From: Ascidia mentula
Lineage: Eukaryota > Chordata > Ascidiacea > Phlebobranchia > Ascidiidae
Reading direction: 5' to 3'
Assembly: GCA_947561715.1 (NCBI GenBank)
Contig: OX387203.1
Location: 13,454,001 to 13,518,000, forward strand
DNA length: 64,000 bases
The notes beneath the pieces are model-generated. The model did not search any database. It saw only the letters and a program-made list of their open reading frames with translations, and had not been told where the DNA came from. Of the stretch, positions 55,473-64,000 are shown piece after piece. A program made the translations under genes and the position numbers. The first letter of the stretch is position 1; each line of letters starts with the position of its first letter.

Positions 55473-57092
55473 TTAATAAAAAGTTGAGTTAAAGTCATTG
55501 GGAATTTTAGCTTTACAGGTACAAACTACTTGTTCCCCGGGCATTATATTATACGTGACGCCACAAGTGCAGCTTATTAGCAGGCGTTGGCACCTTTTAT
55601 TGGTGCAACGAGACGGGCTAAGGTAGGCTTCTTCGGGAGCCCAAGTGCCACAGCGGCATTTAAAATGTGCTGTGCTGCATAAACATGTTATCTCCTTGCC
55701 TGCATATGCTGTGTGGCAGCATGACGTCTTCTTTTGGGGAGACGGAGTTGGACTTTTCTTGCGTTTGCGGGATTGAACTTTTGTGAACCCGTCTTCGTTC
55801 CGCTTATTTGGTTTGGGTGTGGATGACGCCATTGGTTGGTCGCGTACATCCATTGAACTGGTTGAAGTTGGGGCGGTATCAGCCAACACGGGCTGCAGGA
55901 TACTGCGACGTACCGCCTCTGGTGTCTTGATGTTGTTGACAACATTGGACGTTGGGGCGCTAGAGGGTGATTGCGCCTCTGAAGTCTTGTTGTTGTTGTT
56001 GCTGGGAGTTGTAGCGGTGTTAGCCAACTCGGGCTGCTGCATACTGTGTTGTACCGCCTCTGGTGTCTTCTTTTCTTCGCCAACATTGGGCGTTGGGGCG
56101 CTAGAGGTTGTAAGCGCCTCTGTAGACTTCGCGCCGCTTCCCGTGACGTCAGCTGTCACGGTTGGCGGCGCATCTTCAGTGGCAACAGCTGCCACATCTT
56201 TCTTATTCACAGGTGTGACTTCACGTGTCACACCTGGAGTTGTAACGGCTTTATCGGCCGTTTCTGGAGCCTTCGCATTTTGCGTCGGGGCGGCCTTATC
56301 AGCTGCCTCTGAGGTCTTCGCATTTTGCGTCGGGACGGCCTTATCAGCCGCCTCTGGCGCCTTCTCGTCGAGCGTTGCGACGAGCGCACCTGCGCTCGCC
56401 AACGCCGACTCGCTCTTATCTTTAACTTGCTGTTCTTCAGCACCTGCGTCTTTCGTTGCGGCTGCAGCCGCTTTTCGCTCTTCTGCATGTTTTGCAAAAC
56501 TTGGGCATTCGCGTTTAACATGACCCATTTCGTGACAAAAGTCACACTTCTTGGGCTGTCCTTCGTACGTAACCTCGATTATTTTCTTGCCCAGACGCAG
56601 GCGCTCGGGAATATGGTTTTTGGCCAAAATTGAGCTCTTCATTATAATGACGCGCTTGCCACAATAGACGCTTTCGTCGTCATAGACTTTCCACCCCTTT
56701 TTGACTGGGGCGAACTTCGACATGTATTCTAACAATGCCGACATTTTAATACGTGGGTGCACCTTCGACAAAAACACCCGTATTTCGTCGTCGCAGTGGG
56801 CGTTGGCGTAGACTGCCTTGCCACTAGCTCTAATTGCGGCAGCGAACTCTTTGGCTTTGTCAGCGGAAGAGCAGTTAAAGAGCACCTTTCCATTCGGGTA
56901 AGGGATAACGCCCTCCAAAGCCCGAATGCTCACTTTAAGCTGTTTTAAAAGTTTGTACAGCTCTGGCTTCTTAAGCCCAGGGTTAAAGCGGGCTTCAACG
57001 TCGAGATTGGGGTCGGTTGCAAAGGGGTCAACCGCTTGCACATTTCCGGCCGAGACAACAGGCCGGGAAGCTAACGCTTGCGCGTAATTCAT
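55473..57092 (-). CDS. LINE ORF1: nucleic-acid-binding protein with CCHC zinc knuckle (copy 2)
   Basis: 539 residues from MNYAQALAS, exactly as in copy 1. The frame is open up to an ATG at 57284 (603 residues), giving a longer upstream extension than copy 1, which argues that this part is leader. The CCHC knuckle (CDFCHEMGHVKREC) is unchanged, and the linker keeps the same 15-residue repeats. The Cys-rich tail is conserved in every cysteine pair (CLCS, CRCG, CTCG, CTC) and ends NDFNSTFY. Many silent but few amino-acid differences in the first 200 residues indicate past selection on the protein. ORF2 starts 35 bp downstream. Confidence 0.9.
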   Translation of the reverse strand: MNYAQALASRPVVSAGNVQAVDPFATDPNLDVEARFNPGLKKPELYKLLKQLKVSIRALEGVIPYPNGKVLFNCSSADKAKEFAAAIRASGKAVYANAHCDDEIRVFLSKVHPRIKMSALLEYMSKFAPVKKGWKVYDDESVYCGKRVIIMKSSILAKNHIPERLRLGKKIIEVTYEGQPKKCDFCHEMGHVKRECPSFAKHAEERKAAAAATKDAGAEEQQVKDKSESALASAGALVATLDEKAPEAADKAVPTQNAKTSEAADKAAPTQNAKAPETADKAVTTPGVTREVTPVNKKDVAAVATEDAPPTVTADVTGSGAKSTEALTTSSAPTPNVGEEKKTPEAVQHSMQQPELANTATTPSNNNNKTSEAQSPSSAPTSNVVNNIKTPEAVRRSILQPVLADTAPTSTSSMDVRDQPMASSTPKPNKRNEDGFTKVQSRKRKKSPTPSPQKKTSCCHTAYAGKEITCLCSTAHFKCRCGTWAPEEAYLSPSRCTNKRCQRLLISCTCGVTYNIMPGEQVVCTCKAKIPNDFNSTFY

Positions 57093-57341
57093 AATTCTTG
57101 CTTGGTTTTGTGCGTCTCCACAACTTACGCACGGGCTGGCCACTGGCAGCTCACCTCTCCTATCAAACAAATAGCAGCCCTTACAAGGGCTGGGCTGGCT
57201 TTGCACAGTGGCCTCAGTTAGTCTAGGACAACAGATCATAAAACAGAAATCTAAGGACGAAAACTTGATACTGCTTGAAATCACTGCTGATAGATAGACT
57301 CGAATAAATTGCTGTATCGCCGAATAGAGGTCAGAACACGT
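57093..57341 (-). promoter_or_regulatory. LINE copy 2 5' leader
   Basis: Carries the same nested inverted repeats as copy 1: outer arms at 57138-57145 and 57206-57213 (GGCCACTG/CAGTGGCC) and the inner CAGCCCTT-GT-AAGGGCTG hairpin. The TATA-like word of copy 1 is replaced by CTATCTATCAG. The first ~20 bp (AAGCATACGTGTTCTGACC) are identical to copy 1 and only faintly like the satellite. Confidence 0.55.
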
Positions 57342-60300
57342 ATGCTTGCCTTATTCAAATAGAATGTCGACTGGAGGGAATGGGGCGGAGGTTGGCCTGG
57401 TGGGCACTTGGAGTGGTTGGGACATCGCAAGCGCGTGGAATGGCAATTTCCAACACTGAGTGCCGCCGTATTTGCCACATTTGCATCGACAAGGAGAGCA
57501 TCCTAGCCTCTGGACAGCAATAGGGCATGGTGAGCAAGCATGCTCTGTGACGTCACAATTTCTATTGTGACAGAGGTCTACACGGTGGGCATTTCCCACC
57601 TCCGGTACTTATTCTCATAGAAATAAAATCATGCGCGCCCAAGTACAAAAGCAGCCTGGCCGCTGTACAGTAATTTGGCATAATGAGCACGAGCCGGCGT
57701 CGTCGACGCGGCAACGACGGCGGGGGGCCTTAACAAACGATTACGTAGTTAAAAAGTAGCCCGGACAGGACGTGATGCTTACCTTATTCAAATAGAATGT
57801 CGACTGGTGGCAGAGGGTCGGAGCTTGGCCTGGTGGGCACTTGGAGTGGTTGCGACATGGCAAGCACGTGGAATGGCGATTTTCAACACTGAGAGTGCAG
57901 CGGTAATCACCACGCTTGCAACGACAGAAAAGTATGCCTGCCGCTGGACAGTAATTGGGCATAATGAGCACGAGCCGTCGTCGTCGACGCGGCAACGACG
58001 GCGGGGGGCCTTTGCAAACGATTAAGTAGTTAAAAAGTAGCCCGGACAGGGCGTGATGCTTACCTTATTCAAATAGAATGTCGACTGGAGGGAATGGGGC
58101 GGAGGTTGGCCTGGTGGGCACTTGGAGTGGTTGGGACATCGCAAGCGCGTGGAATGGCAATTTCCAACACTGAGTGCCGCCGTATTTGCCACATTTGCAT
58201 CGACAAGGAGAGCATCCTAGCCTCTGGACAGCAATAGGGCATGGTGAGCAAGCATGCTCTGTGACGTCACAATTTCTATTGTGACAGAGGTCTACACGGT
58301 GGGCATTTCCCACCTCCGGTACTTATTCTCATAGAAATAAAATCATGCGCGCCCAAGTACAAAAGCAGCCTGGCCGCTGTACAGTAATTTGGCATAATGA
58401 GCACGAGCCGGCGTCGTCGACGCGGCAACGACGGCGGGGGGCCTTAACAAACGATTACGTAGTTAAAAAGTAGCCCGGACAGGACGTGATGCTTACCTTA
58501 TTCAAATAGAATGTCGACTGGTGGCAGAGGGTCGGAGCTTGGCCTGGTGGGCACTTGGAGTGGTTGCGACATGGCAAGCACGTGGAATGGCGATTTTCAA
58601 CACTGAGAGTGCAGCGGTAATCACCACGCTTGCAACGACAGAAAAGTATGCCTGCCGCTGGACAGTAATTGGGCATAATGAGCACGAGCCGTCGTCGTCG
58701 ACGCGGCAACGACGGCGGGGGGCCTTTGCAAACGATTAAGTAGTTAAAAAGTAGCCCGGACAGGGCGTGATGCTTACCTTATTCAAATAGAATGTCGACT
58801 GGAGGGAATGGGGCGGAGGTTGGCCTGGTGGGCACTTGGAGTGGTTGGGACATCGCAAGCGCGTGGAATGGCAATTTCCAACACTGAGTGCCGCCGTATT
58901 TGCCACATTTGCATCGACAAGGAGAGCATCCTAGCCTCTGGACAGCAATAGGGCATGGTGAGCAAGCATGCTCTGTGACGTCACAATTTCTATTGTGACA
59001 GAGGTCTACACGGTGGGCATTTCCCACCTCCGGTACTTATTCTCATAGAAATAAAATCATGCGCGCCCAAGTACAAAAGCAGCCTGGCCGCTGTACAGTA
59101 ATTTGGCATAATGAGCACGAGCCGGCGTCGTCGACGCGGCAACGACGGCGGGGGGCCTTAACAAACGATTACGTAGTTAAAAAGTAGCCCGGACAGGACG
59201 TGATGCTTACCTTATTCAAATAGAATGTCGACTGGTGGCAGAAGGTCGGAGCTTGGCCTGGTGGGCACTTGGAGTGGTTGCGACATGGCAAGCACGTGGA
59301 ATGGCGATTTTCAACACTGAGAGTGCAGCGGTAATCACCACGCTTGCAACGACAGAAAAGTATGCCTGCCGCTGGACAGTAATTGGGCATAATGAGCACG
59401 AGCCGGCGTCGTCGACGCGGCAACGACGGCGGGGGGCCTTTGCAAACGATTAAGTAGTTAAAAAGTAGCCCGGACAGGGCGTGATGCTTACCTTATTCAA
59501 ATAGAATGTCGACTGGTGGCAGAAGGTCGGAGCTTGGCCTGGTGGGCACTTGGAGTGGTTGCGACATGGCAAGCACGTGGAATGGCAATTTTCAACACTG
59601 AGAGTGCAGCGGTAATCACCACGCTTGCAACGACAGAAAAGTATGCCTGCCGCTGGACAGTAATTGGGCATAATGAGCACGAGCCGTCGTCGTCGACGCG
59701 GCAACGACGGCGGGGGGCCTTTGCAAACGATTAAGTAGTTAAAAAGTAGCCCGGACAGGGCGTGATGCTTACCTTATTCAAATAGAATGTCGACTGGAGG
59801 GAATGGGGCGGAGGTTGGCCTGGTGGGCACTTGGAGTGGTTGGGACATCGCAAGCGCGTGGAATGGCAATTTCCAACACTGAGTGCCGCCGTATTTGCCA
59901 CATTTGCATCGACAAGGAGAGCATCCTAGCCTCTGGACAGCAATAGGGCATGGTGAGCAAGCATGCTCTGTGACGTCACAATTTCTATTGTGACAGAGGT
60001 CTACACGGTGGGCATTTCCCACCTCCGGTACTTATTCTCATAGAAATAAAATCATGCGCGCCCAAGTACAAAAGCAGCCTGGCCGCTGTACAGTAATTTG
60101 GCATAATGAGCACGAGCCGGCGTCGTCGACGCGGCAACGACGGCGGGGGGCCTTAACAAACGATTACGTAGTTAAAAAGTAGCCCGGACAGGACGTGATG
60201 CTTACCTTATTCAAATAGAATGTCGACTGGTGGCAGAAGGTCGGAGCTTGGCCTGGTGGGCACTTGGAGTGGTTGCGACATGGCAAGCACGTGGAATGGC

Positions 60301-63300
60301 GATTTTCAACACTGAGAGTGCAGCGGTAATCACCACGCTTGCAACGACAGAAAAGTATGCCTGCCGCTGGACAGTAATTGGGCATAATGAGCACGAGCCG
60401 GCGTCGTCGACGCGGCAACGACGGCGGGGGGCCTTTGCAAACGATTAAGTAGTTAAAAAGTAGCCCGGACAGGGCGTGATGCTTACCTTATTCAAATAGA
60501 ATGTCGACTGGTGGCAGAAGGTCGGAGCTTGGCCTGGTGGGCACTTGGAGTGGTTGCGACATGGCAAGCACGTGGAATGGCAATTTTCAACACTGAGAGT
60601 GCAGCGGTAATCACCACGCTTGCAACGACAGAAAAGTATGCCTGCCGCTGGACAGTAATTGGGCATAATGAGCACGAGCCGTCGTCGTCGACGCGGCAAC
60701 GACGGCGGGGGGCCTTTGCAAACGATTAAGTAGTTAAAAAGTAGCCCGGACAGGGCGTGATGCTTACCTTATTCAAATAGAATGTCGACTGGAGGGAATG
60801 GGGCGGAGGTTGGCCTGGTGGGCACTTGGAGTGGTTGGGACATCGCAAGCGCGTGGAATGGCAATTTCCAACACTGAGTGCCGCCGTATTTGCCACATTT
60901 GCATCGACAAGGAGAGCATCCTAGCCTCTGGACAGCAATAGGGCATGGTGAGCAAGCATGCTCTGTGACGTCACAATTTCTATTGTGACAGAGGTCTACA
61001 CGGTGGGCATTTCCCACCTCCGGTACTTATTCTCATAGAAATAAAATCATGCGCGCCCAAGTACAAAAGCAGCCTGGCCGCTGTACAGTAATTTGGCATA
61101 ATGAGCACGAGCCGGCGTCGTCGACGCGGCAACGACGGCGGGGGGCCTTAACAAACGATTACGTAGTTAAAAAGTAGCCCGGACAGGACGTGATGCTTAC
61201 CTTATTCAAATAGAATGTCGACTGGTGGCAGAGGGTCGGAGCTTGGCCTGGTGGGCACTTGGAGTGGTTGCGACATGGCAAGCACGTGGAATGGCGATTT
61301 TCAACACTGAGAGTGCAGCGGTAATCACCACGCTTGCAACGACAGAAAAGTATGCCTGCCGCTGGACAGTAATTGGGCATAATGAGCACGAGCCGTCGTC
61401 GTCGACGCGGCAACGACGGCGGGGGGCCTTTGCAAACGATTAAGTAGTTAAAAAGTAGCCCGGACAGGGCGTGATGCTTACCTTATTCAAATAGAATGTC
61501 GACTGGAGGGAATGGGGCGGAGGTTGGCCTGGTGGGCACTTGGAGTGGTTGGGACATCGCAAGCGCGTGGAATGGCAATTTCCAACACTGAGTGCCGCCG
61601 TATTTGCCACATTTGCATCGACAAGGAGAGCATCCTAGCCTCTGGACAGCAATAGGGCATGGTGAGCAAGCATGCTCTGTGACGTCACAATTTCTATTGT
61701 GACAGAGGTCTACACGGTGGGCATTTCCCACCTCCGGTACTTATTCTCATAGAAATAAAATCATGCGCGCCCAAGTACAAAAGCAGCCTGGCCGCTGTAC
61801 AGTAATTTGGCATAATGAGCACGAGCCGGCGTCGTCGACGCGGCAACGACGGCGGGGGGCCTTAACAAACGATTACGTAGTTAAAAAGTAGCCCGGACAG
61901 GACGTGATGCTTACCTTATTCAAATAGAATGTCGACTGGTGGCAGAAGGTCGGAGCTTGGCCTGGTGGGCACTTGGAGTGGTTGCGACATGGCAAGCACG
62001 TGGAATGGCGATTTTCAACACTGAGAGTGCAGCGGTAATCACCACGCTTGCAACGACAGAAAAGTATGCCTGCCGCTGGACAGTAATTGGGCATAATGAG
62101 CACGAGCCGGCGTCGTCGACGCGGCAACGACGGCGGGGGGCCTTTGCAAACGATTAAGTAGTTAAAAAGTAGCCCGGACAGGGCGTGATGCTTACCTTAT
62201 TCAAATAGAATGTCGACTGGTGGCAGAAGGTCGGAGCTTGGCCTGGTGGGCACTTGGAGTGGTTGCGACATGGCAAGCACGTGGAATGGCAATTTTCAAC
62301 ACTGAGAGTGCAGCGGTAATCACCACGCTTGCAACGACAGAAAAGTATGCCTGCCGCTGGACAGTAATTGGGCATAATGAGCACGAGCCGTCGTCGTCGA
62401 CGCGGCAACGACGGCGGGGGGCCTTTGCAAACGATTAAGTAGTTAAAAAGTAGCCCGGACAGGGCGTGATGCTTACCTTATTCAAATAGAATGTCGACTG
62501 GAGGGAATGGGGCGGAGGTTGGCCTGGTGGGCACTTGGAGTGGTTGGGACATCGCAAGCGCGTGGAATGGCAATTTCCAACACTGAGTGCCGCCGTATTT
62601 GCCACATTTGCATCGACAAGGAGAGCATCCTAGCCTCTGGACAGCAATAGGGCATGGTGAGCAAGCATGCTCTGTGACGTCACAATTTCTATTGTGACAG
62701 AGGTCTACACGGTGGGCATTTCCCACCTCCGGTACTTATTCTCATAGAAATAAAATCATGCGCGCCCAAGTACAAAAGCAGCCTGGCCGCTGTACAGTAA
62801 TTTGGCATAATGAGCACGAGCCGGCGTCGTCGACGCGGCAACGACGGCGGGGGGCCTTAACAAACGATTACGTAGTTAAAAAGTAGCCCGGACAGGACGT
62901 GATGCTTACCTTATTCAAATAGAATGTCGACTGGTGGCAGAAGGTCGGAGCTTGGCCTGGTGGGCACTTGGAGTGGTTGCGACATGGCAAGCACGTGGAA
63001 TGGCGATTTTCAACACTGAGAGTGCAGCGGTAATCACCACGCTTGCAACGACAGAAAAGTATGCCTGCCGCTGGACAGTAATTGGGCATAATGAGCACGA
63101 GCCGGCGTCGTCGACGCGGCAACGACGGCGGGGGGCCTTTGCAAACGATTAAGTAGTTAAAAAGTAGCCCGGACAGGGCGTGATGCTTACCTTATTCAAA
63201 TAGAATGTCGACTGGTGGCAGAAGGTCGGAGCTTGGCCTGGTGGGCACTTGGAGTGGTTGCGACATGGCAAGCACGTGGAATGGCAATTTTCAACACTGA

Positions 63301-64000
63301 GAGTGCAGCGGTAATCACCACGCTTGCAACGACAGAAAAGTATGCCTGCCGCTGGACAGTAATTGGGCATAATGAGCACGAGCCGTCGTCGTCGACGCGG
63401 CAACGACGGCGGGGGGCCTTTGCAAACGATTAAGTAGTTAAAAAGTAGCCCGGACAGGGCGTGATGCTTACCTTATTCAAATAGAATGTCGACTGGAGGG
63501 AATGGGGCGGAGGTTGGCCTGGTGGGCACTTGGAGTGGTTGGGACATCGCAAGCGCGTGGAATGGCAATTTCCAACACTGAGTGCCGCCGTATTTGCCAC
63601 ATTTGCATCGACAAGGAGAGCATCCTAGCCTCTGGACAGCAATAGGGCATGGTGAGCAAGCATGCTCTGTGACGTCACAATTTCTATTGTGACAGAGGTC
63701 TACACGGTGGGCATTTCCCACCTCCGGTACTTATTCTCATAGAAATAAAATCATGCGCGCCCAAGTACAAAAGCAGCCTGGCCGCTGTACAGTAATTTGG
63801 CATAATGAGCACGAGCCGGCGTCGTCGACGCGGCAACGACGGCGGGGGGCCTTAACAAACGATTACGTAGTTAAAAAGTAGCCCGGACAGGACGTGATGC
63901 TTACCTTATTCAAATAGAATGTCGACTGGTGGCAGAGGGTCGGAGCTTGGCCTGGTGGGCACTTGGAGTGGTTGCGACATGGCAAGCACGTGGAATGGCG
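57342..64000 (-). repeat. Satellite array 5: inverted 714/995-bp HOR subfamily, to window end
   Basis: Continuation of array 4 beyond LINE copy 2. D' units begin at 57296 (cut by the LINE), 58010, 58724, 59719, 60714, 61428, 62423 and 63418, so spacings are 714, 714, 995, 995, 714, 995 and 995 bp. Extra A'' subunits are at 59438, 60433, 62142 and 63137. A' units exist in two alleles, AGAGGGTCGG and AGAAGGTCGG; the A' next to an A'' always carries the second. The window ends inside an A' unit. Confidence 0.95.

Larger units (their letters stand above)
51638..57341 (-). mobile_element. LINE copy 2, full-length, same family as copy 1
   Basis: An element of about 5.70 kb on the minus strand with the same plan as copy 1. 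On its own strand it follows a D' subunit (satellite ends AAGGCAAGCAT at 57342) and is followed by GGGCTAC at 51637. It is therefore at the same satellite position, with the same 12 bp missing and the same orientation relative to the satellite. Both ORFs are open. Similarity to copy 1 is patchy: ORF1's N-terminal third differs at many silent sites, the ORF1 linker and the RT core are almost identical, and most of the 3' UTR barely aligns. The two are therefore not a simple recent duplicate. Confidence 0.95.

Noticed and set aside
21537-57341. The two LINEs as arms of one large inverted duplication
   Set aside because: The flanking satellites are different subfamilies with different HOR lengths, the distances to the gap are unequal, and the copies differ strongly in ORF1's 5' part and the 3' UTR.

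Overview
This window is eukaryotic repeat DNA, probably heterochromatic and possibly (peri)centromeric. I see no ordinary single-copy host gene. Most of it is one satellite family built as a higher-order repeat (HOR), interrupted by two apparently full-length LINEs and one terminal-inverted-repeat DNA transposon. LINEs with APE endonuclease, spliceosomal-type splice signals, AATAAA polyadenylation signals and a long HOR array exclude a prokaryote. The species cannot be named from this sequence; an animal seems likeliest.

Layout. 1-21536: head-to-tail HORs of 1273 bp, each made of three 281-bp subunits (A, B, C) and one 430-bp composite subunit (D). 21537-27262: LINE copy 1, plus strand, with ORF1 (CCHC nucleic-acid-binding protein) and ORF2 (APE endonuclease, reverse transcriptase, C-terminal zinc motif). 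27263-33168: satellite again, including shortened HORs of 992 and 711 bp. 33169-36336: a 3.17-kb non-autonomous DNA transposon with TA target duplication, 10-bp inverted termini and repeat-rich subterminal regions; its AT-rich interior has exon-like blocks on the minus strand. 36339-47445: satellite, same HOR. 47446-47645: 200 Ns. 47646-51637 and 57342-64000: satellite in the opposite orientation and of a different subfamily (714- and 995-bp HORs from A', A'' and D'). 51638-57341: LINE copy 2, minus strand, within that inverted array.

How the parts fit. Both LINEs sit at the same nucleotide position of the satellite (end of a D-type subunit), in the same orientation relative to it, with the same 12-bp stretch of target missing. 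Their 3' UTRs have diverged except for the last ~50 bp, which can fold into a stem-loop. This is what a satellite-specific LINE with stringent 3'-end recognition would look like. The satellite subunits also resemble the 3' end of the LINE's own ORF1 (Cys-rich tail plus an STFY-stop-like end), raising the possibility that the target was seeded by, or shares ancestry with, the element that targets it. The orientation and subfamily switch falls exactly on the assembly gap, so that join should be treated with caution.
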